From contig JBLHOS010000043.1 in the NCBI GenBank assembly GCA_047623825.1, forward strand, positions 1 to 25,686: DNA of 25,686 nucleotides. The letters are read 5' to 3'. The stretch comes from JBLHOS01 sp047623825. GTDB lineage: Bacteria > Pseudomonadota > Alphaproteobacteria > Rhodobacterales > Rhodobacteraceae. The position numbers and the translations under genes were made by a program. Below are positions 1-7,065 of the stretch, in pieces. Every line of letters starts with the position of its first letter. Position 1 is the stretch's first letter. The notes beneath the pieces are model-generated. The model was given only the letters and a program-made list of their open reading frames with translations. It was not told where the DNA came from and ran no database searches.

Positions 1-43
1 CCACTGCCCGGCAGTGGTTTACATGCAAACCACGAGAGGGGGC
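1..43 (-). repeat. Palindromic coding-sequence insertion, copy A
   Basis: Read on the minus strand this shares 17 consecutive bases (CCCTCTCGTGGTTTGCA), and after three differing bases 11 more (AAACCACTGCC), with copy D in the unrelated IS5-family transposase. Stem 1 pairs 14-20 with 27-33. Stem 2 is the palindromic CTGCCGGGCAG, followed by TGG. On the plus strand it is translated in frame as roughly TARQWFTCKPREG, ahead of the conserved KEFLRFL. It is cut exactly or nearly at its outer end by the window edge. Confidence 0.75.
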
Positions 44-432
44 CAAAGAGTTCCTGCGCTTCTTGCGCCGCATTGATCGGGCGGTGAACAAACCCCGCGA
101 TGTCCATCTTGTTCTCGACAACTACGCTCCGCACAAGACGCCCAAGGTTCAGGCCTGGCTGGAGAAACATCCACGCTTCAAGCTGCATTTCACGCCGACC
201 AGCGGGTCGTGGCTGAACATGGTCGAACGGTTCTTCGCCGAGATCACGACAAAAAAGAATCCGGCGCGGCAGTTACACAAGCGTCGACGACCTGGAGACC
301 GCCACCTACGACTACCTGGTGCAGCACAATGCAAAGCCAAAGCCCTTGACCTGGACCAAGGCCGCCGAGGACATTCTCGCGAGAGAACGGCGCACGCTGG
401 ACAAACTCGATAAAATCAGAGGAAACAGGTAG
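1..432 (+). pseudogene. IS630-family transposase, C-terminal part, frameshifted
   Basis: This is a DDE transposase that would cut and join the ends of the element. The frame is open from base 3 without a start, so the gene begins upstream of the window. It holds the block with the second catalytic Asp (LVLDNYAPHKTP) and the block with the catalytic Glu (NMVERFFAEIT). At the A6 run near 246-251 the frame is lost. Removing one A restores the family C-terminus (RIRRGSYTSVDDLE through DKLDKIRGNR) to a stop at 430-432. The shift may be a simple homopolymer insertion. Slippage on A6 is possible but would need +1 or -2, not the usual -1. Positions 1-43, just before the KEFLRFLRRID block, are a palindromic insertion that is not part of the normal family sequence. 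Confidence 0.85.
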
Positions 433-633
433 CAAGCGTCAGATTCAGAACACTAGGGTCGCCGTCATCACGCAATACCTGTCATCGCAGTCTGGCAGAT
501 TTTCACCGGATGCTCGCACCACCGGTTTCCGCGTGGCAACGATAACCAAAATATGAACGAAAGTGGCTCAGCTGGTCTGCCTTGGCGTTTGAGTGCGCCG
601 CTTTAGATGTTCGTAACTCGCCGAGAAAACTAA

Positions 634-1131
634 CTACTTCTTGATGCCAAACTGAACACGTGACCAGACGCGCTCATGAAAGAAATAGAGAACCAGCTTG
701 GTGATGACCTCGAGACCGCCGATGGAAACAGCGGTGGCAAAGTCACCAGTAAAAATCCACGCAAGAAACGTCGTGTCGAGCGAAGCAATTATGCGCCAAG
801 TCGCCGTTTTAATGGTGCTGCGCGAACCGCTTTCCTCATGTTTGTCGTTCTTGGTCGACACGCCCCAGACAACCCGCGCCCAACCGCGTTCGTGTAGAAA
901 ATAGAGCGCCATTTTCGTTATGACTTCGGTTAAGGCAATGTAGGTCGCTGCTTGCAATGCGTCCGCAGGGTTGCCATCACCCTCGAAAACTGGGCCGATA
1001 TAGGTGATGACCAGCCACGACAGCACCACCGTGTCGAGCGTACCAATTAAGCGCCAAGACAATGCCTTGGCGGCCGAGCGTTTCACCAAATCTTTGGGGG
1101 CAGGTTTCTTGATATGCGGATGTTCCTCCAT
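634..1131 (-). CDS. Tandem DUF2061 membrane protein
   Basis: A 165-residue predicted inner-membrane protein made of two DUF2061 repeats. Repeat 1 spans about residues 20-90 and repeat 2 about 107-163. Each has the same order: a WRLIGTLDT or WRIIASLDT block, a hydrophobic segment, an EVITK motif, and an aromatic LYFLHER or LYFFHER end. The internal duplication is plain in the sequence. The function of DUF2061 is unknown; these proteins are found next to sulfur-assimilation or transport genes in some bacteria, but nothing here supports such a link. The gene stands alone on the minus strand. Start ATG 1131 is the first in frame and has no strong ribosome binding site. Confidence 0.85.
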   Translation of the reverse strand: MEEHPHIKKPAPKDLVKRSAAKALSWRLIGTLDTVVLSWLVITYIGPVFEGDGNPADALQAATYIALTEVITKMALYFLHERGWARVVWGVSTKNDKHEESGSRSTIKTATWRIIASLDTTFLAWIFTGDFATAVSIGGLEVITKLVLYFFHERVWSRVQFGIKK

Positions 1132-1688
1132 CTTATCGGTCCGGAGCCGATGCCGCTATGTGTCGATGGCAGCCCGATCCGACAAGGCGGAACCTCTCGA
1201 AGCTGATAGCATAGCTACTTTTGCGCCAAGAACGCTAGTTTTGCAAAGTCGAATTTGGGCTTATCTGGACAACGGAAATGTCGGTTGAACAATGGGCGAA
1301 GTGACGATTAGGCTGAGCGCTGGGCCACTGTGGAAAACCAAAATATCTGCGCCTTAACTGTCTACAGAGGCTAGCATCAAGCCCCCACATTTCCACATAC
1401 GCTGATCCAAACGGGAATTTTCTAGACAAAAAGGCCCCCGTATTCGGCGCTAGGAAATATCATTTTCACTCGTTTGGATTTGCGATCAGGACGTGAGGCA
1501 AGCATCTCCAACTTGTCCCAACCTTGAATTTTTTCTGTTTTTACGGTATCGTAAATCTTCGAACGAGAAGGTCCTCATAGGATCAGGGTCAGAAGTGTGC
1601 AGTGGAACATAGCATCCAAATTGCACGTAAATTCTAAGTGGGCCCAACCAAATTTGGCCGTCGACTAAGTCAATTAACAGCAACTACC
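1132..1688. other. Long intergenic region, no gene seen
   Basis: About 560 bases separate the divergent DUF2061 and universal-stress genes, so this should hold promoters for both. Open frames here lack recognisable protein features. The only clear structure is a perfect palindrome with arms TTTACG and CGTAAA at 1540-1555 around GTAT, preceded by a T-rich run; it could be an operator but nothing identifies a regulator. Confidence 0.5.
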
Positions 1689-1705
1689 CGATTGGTATCC
1701 AATCG
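1689..1705. promoter_or_regulatory. Inverted repeat upstream of the stress-protein gene
   Basis: A perfect 7-bp inverted repeat, CGATTGG-TAT-CCAATCG, ends 17 bases before the ATG of the universal stress gene. Its position fits either an operator for a dimeric regulator or a short hairpin in the 5' leader. No regulator gene lies beside it. Confidence 0.5.
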
Positions 1706-1722
1706 AGTTAGAAAGCAGACCT

Positions 1723-2454
1723 ATGACCAATTATGCCGAAATGAGAATATCGAACCCCTCACCGTACTACGAAACCCCAGATCTTGTTCTGAATGACAGC
1801 AAGCTGAGCCGTGATGATAAGGAGAAGGTCCTGAGGTCAATGGCACTTAACGCAGATCAGATGGCGGAGGCGACGGTTGAGGGTATGGCAGGTGGCGATC
1901 GGGCATATAGCGCCAATGAACTTCAAGCTGCTCTGATCCAACTCGAGAAGTCCAAAGGACTTAAGACTATTGATAGTCGAAGCCTGCCAAACGCGCGCTT
2001 TAACCGGATCTTGGTCGTTACAACTGTCGACCAAGATTTGAACCGCGAAGTCGCAGGTATAGCCTATGATATGGCACAGGACGTGGTCGGCAAAGTATAC
2101 TTACTGAACGTTGTCGCATCAGAATTCATGGGGGCTGGCCTGATGGCTGCAGGACCAATGGCCACCACTGCCCCCCTGATTTCCACTGATAACACCCAAA
2201 TCATTGAAGATCGCATCCAGCAACTTACGGAGTTAAAAATCGAATGTGGTTCAAGTGTCGAGACCGAGATTGAGGTGCGTAGCGGCCAAATGGAACAGGC
2301 AATTGCCGACTATGCCGATCAGTGCGATGCCGACATGATCGTCGTTGGATCTCCAAACCGGTCTTGGCTCGAGGCGTTGTTTGACCCTTCTATCACCCAC
2401 AAAGTCACCAAATCGGCACCATGTCCTGTTTTGGTCGTACCGCAGCCAGCATAG
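1723..2454 (+). CDS. Universal stress protein with N-terminal extension
   Basis: A 243-residue protein. Residues about 15-85 form a helical N-terminal module (LNDSKLSRDDKEKVLRSMAL onward) of a kind also found as small free-standing alphaproteobacterial proteins. Residues about 92-242 are a UspA domain, starting at RFNRILVVTTVD and ending with MIVVGSPNRSWLEALFD and PCPVLVVPQ. In ATP-binding Usp proteins the late loop carries G-2X-G-9X-G(S/T). Here only the first Gly is clear (VVGSPN), so nucleotide binding is doubtful. The role would be a cytoplasmic stress factor. It is a single gene with a palindrome just upstream and a possible hairpin terminator after the stop. Confidence 0.85.
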   Translation: MTNYAEMRISNPSPYYETPDLVLNDSKLSRDDKEKVLRSMALNADQMAEATVEGMAGGDRAYSANELQAALIQLEKSKGLKTIDSRSLPNARFNRILVVTTVDQDLNREVAGIAYDMAQDVVGKVYLLNVVASEFMGAGLMAAGPMATTAPLISTDNTQIIEDRIQQLTELKIECGSSVETEIEVRSGQMEQAIADYADQCDADMIVVGSPNRSWLEALFDPSITHKVTKSAPCPVLVVPQPA

Positions 2455-2474
2455 CCGATTTATGTGCTGTTCCT

Positions 2475-2488
2475 GAGCCAAGAGGCTC
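2475..2488 (+). terminator. Possible weak terminator after the stress-protein gene
   Basis: GAGCC-AAGA-GGCTC forms a 5-bp hairpin 20 bases after the stop codon, followed only by GTTTG. It lies in the convergent space before the monooxygenase gene. The missing T-run makes this a weak call. Confidence 0.35.
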
Positions 2489-2654
2489 GTTTGCGCGAAT
2501 TCAGGAATGCAGACCTCTGTGCGTCACGAAGCAAATGTCTGCTTCCAGTCCTCTTTGACGGAATATTGCAACGCAACGAACGTCAGGTTTGTGGCGGCCA
2601 GTGCAGAATGTGCGACGGTGAATTTACCGACGTGTTGACGTGAGCTGATTTGGT

Positions 2655-3752
2655 TTAATCAGCTTCTGCGCGGTCAATCGGTTCACTTGATCGAGTTAAA
2701 TAGTCAAGCACGTCAACCGGGGAGACAGAATGTCGACGGTCTGGCGCAAACCCCCGACCAGCTCTGCGGCTGCGATCGTATAGTGCCCTTGCGCGCGGGA
2801 CAGCGTCTTGGTTGTAAAGGGCCAGAGCCTCTGAAACGGAGCTGGCAGAGTTGAAGGCCGTCCCGATAGCCCAGGCATCCAACATGGCCGTATAAGCACC
2901 TGCGCCCACGCGTGGGCTGGACAGATGGGCGGCATCACCCAACAAGGCAATTCGGTCAGACACGACAGGATCTGATGCAAACTCCCAGATTGGATGGGGC
3001 GTGACCTTACCGTGCTCGATGCAATCCGCCCAAAAGCGCGCATTTCGTTCGCCGAAAAGGACCCTGGTAAAAGGCACAAACCAATCAGGAATATCGCGTA
3101 TGGCAGACCCAACCTGTCGGTTGCGCGTCGGTGCTGCGACCTCGGTCTGTGGCATCGCCATGTAGACACCACAGTTCCATAACGGGCCGCCGGGACCCGC
3201 ACAGGGAAAGCCAAGCGTCTCGTAGCGGACACCCTTCACCGTTCGACCGCCAGACGGTGGGCCGTCGATACCTTGCATCGGCACGAGACCACGCCAAACT
3301 GTATACCCAGAATAGACAGGTTGCTGCTGTGTAACGAAGGGCCGGAGTGTCGATTTCCCGCCATCCGCGCCAATGATCACGTCAAAGGCTGTGGCCTTCC
3401 CGTCAATCACGATCGCTGGCCGATCGCTATCCGGGTCAGCAATCGTTTGGACGTCGATGCCAAAATGCACGCTTTCATTTGGCAAGCCTTGGTAGAGGTA
3501 CTCCCAGAGGTCACCGTAAAAATGACCGTGGCCTCTGATAGCGCGGTCAGCAGCGCCTTTATCGCTTCCAACGATCCGGCGGAGCAGGTTGATATCGACC
3601 GAACCGAGCGCTCCACCACGTTTCTGGAACCCTTTGGCAAACAGTTCATAAACCTGCACGTCAAAGCCAAGCCTGCGCAACACGTTGGCAGCGCTTAACC
3701 CACCAATAGATGCACCGACAATGGCAATCTTGATATCCCGGCGGATCGTCAT
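2655..3752 (-). CDS. FAD-dependent monooxygenase
   Basis: A 365-residue flavoprotein of the UbiH/PHBH-like aromatic hydroxylase group (COG0654). Three signatures are visible: the FAD dinucleotide motif GASIGGL at about 13-19, the DG motif IIGADGGKSTLRP at about 127-138, and the GD motif LLGDAAHLSSP at about 271-280. Such enzymes use NAD(P)H and O2 to hydroxylate aromatic or N-heterocyclic rings; the sequence is closest in feel to 2,6-dihydroxypyridine 3-monooxygenase-like proteins. The substrate cannot be read from the sequence. It is the last gene of a three-gene minus-strand cluster (9 bases after the GST-like gene) divergent from a LysR regulator, which suggests inducible catabolism or detoxification. 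Confidence 0.88.
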   Translation of the reverse strand: MTIRRDIKIAIVGASIGGLSAANVLRRLGFDVQVYELFAKGFQKRGGALGSVDINLLRRIVGSDKGAADRAIRGHGHFYGDLWEYLYQGLPNESVHFGIDVQTIADPDSDRPAIVIDGKATAFDVIIGADGGKSTLRPFVTQQQPVYSGYTVWRGLVPMQGIDGPPSGGRTVKGVRYETLGFPCAGPGGPLWNCGVYMAMPQTEVAAPTRNRQVGSAIRDIPDWFVPFTRVLFGERNARFWADCIEHGKVTPHPIWEFASDPVVSDRIALLGDAAHLSSPRVGAGAYTAMLDAWAIGTAFNSASSVSEALALYNQDAVPRARALYDRSRRAGRGFAPDRRHSVSPVDVLDYLTRSSEPIDRAEAD

Positions 3753-3761
3753 GGCGCAGTC

Positions 3762-4526
3762 CTATTTGGCGGTTTTCGCGAACAGCGTTTCCAGCGGAAC
3801 GACTTTTTTCATCGCTGCAACCCAAGGATTCAGACCCGCTTGCGCAACCATGTTGGTTGCAATGGGCGAACCCGCATACAGGTATCCAGCAAGAAACCCA
3901 TAAAACGACAGATCGACATGACCCGGCTCGGTACCACCGTGAAATTTCCCGCGCATCGAGCGTTTGAAATCACGTGCAAAGATGATCTCATCCCCTTCAC
4001 GGTGACCAAGGCCAGTGGCCGCGATGTTGTGGCGTGCTTGCTTTCGTTCCATCCGTTTGAGAATCGGACCGACCAGCCATTTCATCATCCACGGTGCACC
4101 AACTGTCGCGACAGCCAGTCGTGCCCAATCGGTTGAGGTGCAGTGCAGTTTGAACGTCGTATCAAGTTCTAGGACGATGCGCTCTTCCCACACATGATCC
4201 ATCTCTATTCTCAGGGCAGGCAGCAGGTTTTGCAGAATGATCCAGCTGTCATTCACCTGTCGTCCGGCGACGTCGATGACGGGCACCTTTTGATAGCTGG
4301 AGCCGGGCTTGATCCCTTGAGGCTTAGCCTTCAGGTGCTGTTCATGCCGGTGGGGCACGCCTGCGAACACAAGAAAAGTGCGCAACTTTGTTGTCGCATG
4401 AGAGAAGGCCGGACCATGGACGACCACATCTCGCAGGTCGGCCTTATCGGACCACCCAAGCGGTGGGTTCGGGCCAACGCCTCCCGGGTTGGAGCCGTCT
4501 GGCAGCATTTGCGTTGATACACACAT
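3762..4526 (-). CDS. Glutathione S-transferase-like protein
   Basis: A 254-residue protein with a thioredoxin-like N-terminal domain at about residues 35-105. It includes the GST cis-Pro/beta-strand block YQKVPVIDVAGRQVNDSWIIL at about 78-98. An all-helical C-terminal part follows, ending LNPWVAAMKKVVP. The arrangement resembles the metaxin / prostaglandin-E-synthase-2 branch of the GST fold rather than classical detoxification GSTs. The first about 30 residues are Gly/Pro rich and unlike the family, so the true start could be Met7. It sits between a membrane-protein gene and the monooxygenase on the same strand, probably co-transcribed. A partner role with the monooxygenase is inference from context only. 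Confidence 0.75.
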   Translation of the reverse strand: MCVSTQMLPDGSNPGGVGPNPPLGWSDKADLRDVVVHGPAFSHATTKLRTFLVFAGVPHRHEQHLKAKPQGIKPGSSYQKVPVIDVAGRQVNDSWIILQNLLPALRIEMDHVWEERIVLELDTTFKLHCTSTDWARLAVATVGAPWMMKWLVGPILKRMERKQARHNIAATGLGHREGDEIIFARDFKRSMRGKFHGGTEPGHVDLSFYGFLAGYLYAGSPIATNMVAQAGLNPWVAAMKKVVPLETLFAKTAK

Positions 4527-4565
4527 GTTCAGTCTTTCATTCCAAAGTTTTGAATTTTATGCCGA

Positions 4566-4985
4566 TTATTTGAGAAAATGGCGCATGACGTCGCCGCGGA
4601 ACATCATAAGCGCGACCACGAGGTTGAAAATCATACCCAGTCCGATGACTGTGTAGATGACTGCGGATACCGCGCCTTCGGTCATTTGCGGATAATGCCA
4701 TTGCGTGGCCAGTCCATGAGAATAATCAAACGCGCCAAGCGCGTTATAGACGATTAGTGCGGCCCAGACTTTCGCACCGGTCTTGCGCCACAGAAGATAG
4801 ATCATGACCGGAACCAAAAAGCCGAGAATTGTATCGCTAACCCATGGGGCGAACCAGGCATTTGCATCAACGCCGCCGTACATCTCCAAATGTGGGAAAT
4901 ACGTGGCAACAAAGGCGCGAGAGAAGGTAAGCGCCATCATGATGGTCATCGCGATGAGCGCGCGGCGGCGGTGTGGTGATTGCAT
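4566..4985 (-). CDS. Small integral membrane protein, unknown function
   Basis: A 139-residue protein with four hydrophobic segments at about residues 9-29, 45-66, 72-88 and 105-129, and a basic N-terminus (HRRR). I do not recognise the family. It is the first gene of the minus-strand cluster that runs on to the GST-like and monooxygenase genes, and it is divergent from the LysR regulator. The shared 4986-5154 spacer should carry the control sites for both directions. A transport or membrane-anchoring role would fit but is not shown by any motif. Confidence 0.75.
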   Translation of the reverse strand: MQSPHRRRALIAMTIMMALTFSRAFVATYFPHLEMYGGVDANAWFAPWVSDTILGFLVPVMIYLLWRKTGAKVWAALIVYNALGAFDYSHGLATQWHYPQMTEGAVSAVIYTVIGLGMIFNLVVALMMFRGDVMRHFLK

Positions 4986-5117
4986 TTTTGACCCTCTTTT
5001 TGTGTTATCTCATTTAAAACGGGATGTGTGATCACCAGGGAGCCCGACGACCGTGTTGACATTCTTCGACGATACGCCGTTATGTCATGCAGCAAAAAAA
5101 CAGCATAGGTATCAATT

Positions 5118-5134
5118 TGCGCATCTGATGTGCG
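5118..5134. promoter_or_regulatory. Imperfect palindrome, candidate LysR operator
   Basis: TGCGCATC-T-GATGTGCG is a 17-base imperfect dyad (6 of 8 pairs) in the divergent space between the lysR-type gene and the membrane-protein cluster. LysR-type proteins bind interrupted dyads of about this size near the start of their own gene. The dyad lies inside the longest open frame (from 5053), which argues that translation starts later, at 5155. Confidence 0.45.
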
Positions 5135-5154
5135 AATACATGACATCATTCACG

Positions 5155-6027
5155 ATGGATAAATGGACCGAAATCAAGACCGCGTATCAAGTCGCCCGAC
5201 TTGGGACAGTCAGTGCTGCCGCTGACATTCTCGGGGTGCACAGGGCCACGGTGATCCGCCATATCGACACACTGGAGGCCGAGCTGGGCGCGCGCGTCTT
5301 CCATCGCAACAAGACCGGTTATACGCCGACCGAAGTTGGTGATGACCTTTTGAGAGTGGCTCACGCGACAGAGGAGCAATTTGAACAACTGGCCGGGCGA
5401 ACGCGCCGCCGGTTCGCCCAAATTACTGGTGATCTCATTGTGACGGCGCACGAACGTATCGCCCCACTTCTGTTGCCTGCACTCAAGCGGTTTCAGGATG
5501 AAAACAAAAGCACCGTGATCAGGTTTATCGCGAGTGCAGCCCTGCTGAAACTGGAATATGGCGAGGCGCATGTCGCAATTCGGTCTGGATCCAAGCCAGA
5601 TCAGCCAGACAATATTGTTCAGCCCTATCTAGATCTCAAGTTGGGTCTGTATGCCCATGAAAGCTATGTTGCGCGTTATGGCGTGCCACAATCGCAAGAC
5701 GATTATCGCGATCACCAATTTGTCTGTTGGGAGCAAGACAAAACACCGTTTCCGTTCACGCGATGGCTTAGGCAAAATGTGCCCGAGACAAGCAAAACAC
5801 TGATCAGCGCAAACCAAGGCGTTGCGGATCAAGCTTTATTTGCCGGAATGGGGATCGGATTTCACCCGCAGAGATACGGACAAGAACGCTCAGATCTGGT
5901 CGAGGTGCTTCCACCGCAGCCAGATTGGGTAGTCCCACTGTGGCTCGTGACGCACACTGTTTTGCACCGATCCGCTAAGGTGCAAGCATTATTGAAATTC
6001 ATAAAGAACGATCGATTATCGAGTTGA
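5155..6027 (+). CDS. LysR-family transcriptional regulator
   Basis: From ATG 5155 the protein has 290 residues, the usual LTTR length. The winged-helix DNA-binding domain is at about residues 1-60 (TVSAAADILGVHRATVIRHIDTLE recognition region, then GARVFHRNKTGYTPTEVG). The ligand-binding domain spans about 85-285. The frame is open back to 5053, with further ATGs at 5128 and 5140, but the conserved domain begins right at Met 5155 and no start has a good ribosome binding site. It is divergently placed from the membrane protein/GST/monooxygenase cluster, so it is probably the local activator or repressor of that cluster. The inducer is unknown. Confidence 0.88.
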   Translation: MDKWTEIKTAYQVARLGTVSAAADILGVHRATVIRHIDTLEAELGARVFHRNKTGYTPTEVGDDLLRVAHATEEQFEQLAGRTRRRFAQITGDLIVTAHERIAPLLLPALKRFQDENKSTVIRFIASAALLKLEYGEAHVAIRSGSKPDQPDNIVQPYLDLKLGLYAHESYVARYGVPQSQDDYRDHQFVCWEQDKTPFPFTRWLRQNVPETSKTLISANQGVADQALFAGMGIGFHPQRYGQERSDLVEVLPPQPDWVVPLWLVTHTVLHRSAKVQALLKFIKNDRLSS

Positions 6028-6170
6028 GACCGAAGCCTATAAGCGATCCTTGGTACACCCGCAGTGAAATCCCGTTTTGTTCGGCCTTTTGTATCAAACG
6101 CCCTAACATCATGCCTTCATTTTGGGGCATTGTGAATCCGTAATACGGAAAGGGACAATCAATCGTTATT

Positions 6171-6454
6171 CACAGCTTAATCAAGAAACGCGCAGAGATT
6201 GCGGAGATGCATAGGGGCGCGCAGAAAGCTGCTGACACGGTCAAGGACGATCTGGCCGCGGTAGGTTGCGCGAAAGGCCCACTGATGTTGAGACGATTAC
6301 GGCGTGGATTATTGAACGCAAGAGATGGGATGCTAATGACGCGCGAATGGATGACGTGCTTAAGCGTGTGCGGCATACTGTACAGTGAAAGAAGAATGTC
6401 GGGCGCGTAGTTCTGGACTTCGGGCCGGACGGGTGTTTCTGGCGACTGACCTAA
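6171..6454 (+). pseudogene. Degraded conserved hypothetical gene
   Basis: Two fragments of one gene are readable. The first (6171 to about 6263) gives HSLIKKRAEIAEMH and AADTVKDDLAAV, a coiled-coil start typical of small alphaproteobacterial proteins. The second (6284-6454) is in another frame and gives DVETITAWIIERKRWDANDA, then an in-frame TGA at 6386, then NVGRVVLDFGPDGCFWRLT to a stop at 6452. No ATG is in frame before the first part. As I recall it, the intact family is about 130-150 residues, with a central segment missing here. So this copy has lost its start and middle and gained a frameshift and a stop. The function of the family is unknown. Confidence 0.65.
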
Positions 6455-6530
6455 TGAACGGCTGGACACACAAGAAAAATTGAAACACAAAAGAAACAGG
6501 ACGCCACTCCCGCGAAGAAACAGCGCCCTG

Positions 6531-6553
6531 AAACCTAATTACTTAGGTTTTTT
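6531..6553 (+). terminator. Hairpin followed by T6 (plus strand)
   Basis: The arms AAACCTAA and TTAGGTTT flank TTAC, and the right arm runs into six T residues (6548-6553). This is a credible rho-independent terminator for plus-strand transcripts coming from the degraded gene. It overlaps the stop codon of the small minus-strand gene, where the same hairpin has no full T-run (TTT then C) and would terminate weakly. Confidence 0.5.
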
Positions 6554-6658
6554 GATTGTCTCAACAACATGCGTCTTTGGTGCCTGCTGCGCCTTCTTGA
6601 CCGTAGTGAACCGACCGTTACCGGCGTTCCTTCCGATTTTCCGAGTGGATTTAGCCAT
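6539..6658 (-). CDS. 39-residue basic protein, unknown function
   Basis: The frame encodes MAKSTRKIGRNAGNGRFTTV, then KKAQQAPKTHVVETIKKPK and TAA. It is rich in Lys, Arg and Thr, with no membrane segment. The pattern GRNAGNGRFTTVKKAQ...THVVET resembles short conserved alphaproteobacterial proteins of unknown role that share a GRxAxTGxF core and a P-x-T-x-V-x-E-T end. The strongest support for translation is the ribosome binding site: AAGGAGGTGA, 5-8 bases before the ATG. No homologous gene pair (for example toxin-antitoxin) is visible next to it. The function is not known to me. Confidence 0.75.
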   Translation of the reverse strand: MAKSTRKIGRNAGNGRFTTVKKAQQAPKTHVVETIKKPK

Positions 6659-6663
6659 TTAAA

Positions 6664-6673
6664 TCACCTCCTT
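6664..6673 (-). promoter_or_regulatory. Near-perfect Shine-Dalgarno site
   Basis: On the minus strand AAGGAGGTGA lies 5 bases before the ATG at 6658, with 8 bases between GGAGG and ATG. It matches the 16S 3' end over nearly its full length. This is much stronger than any other site in the window and fixes the start of the 39-residue protein. Confidence 0.8.
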
Positions 6674-7065
6674 TCCCGGGCCGTTGCCCGCGCGTTCAGG
6701 CTAGGACTTGGGGCAGTCGGTGATCCTCTCGCAAAATAATGATAGCGGCTGGCAATACAGTGTGTCCATCCGCGCTTTGTTCTATTTACGTTCTTCTCAC
6801 GCCACCGGCTGGCAATAGCCCTTGCAGTTACGGCTCATGGGCGTGCCGATCGCGTTGGACATAACGATATGCGCCAATGTGCCGCCCAGCGCTGCGTTGT
6901 TTTTGCACCGAAAGGTCGGCAGCTTGTACCTGAGGGCGGCGAAATTGCGATCCCAAGTCACTTTGCGCCCAGTGCTTGAGGACTATTGCACCATGGATAT
7001 CGCGCAGTATTGAAATCAAGGCCGGCCGCGTCACCTTACGCAGTGAATAAAAGAATGGAGTTGCC
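6674..7065. other. Intergenic region upstream of the photolyase operon
   Basis: No convincing gene is seen in these about 390 bases. The stretch should hold the promoters of the 39-residue gene (-) and the photolyase operon (+). On the minus strand, 6800-6910 reads NAALGGTLAHIVMSNAIGTP in one frame, faintly like a glycine-zipper remnant, but this is too weak to call. A 12-bp direct repeat is listed separately. Confidence 0.4.
6746..6817 (+). repeat. 12-bp direct repeat, 60-bp period
   Basis: CGGCTGGCAATA occurs at 6746-6757 and again at 6806-6817, upstream of the photolyase operon. The starts are exactly 60 bp apart. The pair could be regulator half-sites on the same helix face or a duplication relic; nothing identifies a binding protein. 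Confidence 0.5.

Larger units (their letters stand above)
1..455 (+). mobile_element. IS630-family insertion sequence, right part
   Basis: The 3' part of an IS630-type element runs in from the window edge. The transposase fragment ends at 432 and a probable terminal sequence follows, reaching a TA dinucleotide at 454-455; IS630 elements duplicate a TA target. The exact outer end is inferred, because the left end lies outside the window and the inverted repeats cannot be compared. The element carries a frameshift and a palindromic insertion, so it is probably inactive. From 456 to 633 I see no gene. Confidence 0.75.

Noticed and set aside
2696..3232. 178-residue minus-strand frame inside the monooxygenase gene
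   Set aside because: It is a shadow frame; the monooxygenase has all three flavin motifs in the other frame.
5053..5154. Longer N-terminus for the LysR regulator
   Set aside because: The conserved DNA-binding domain starts at 5155 and the earlier stretch contains a likely operator dyad.
5998..6130. 43-residue minus-strand frame over the end of the LysR gene
   Set aside because: It starts MPQNEGMMLGRLIQKAEQNG and looks slightly protein-like, but no family is recognised and it overlaps a firm gene.
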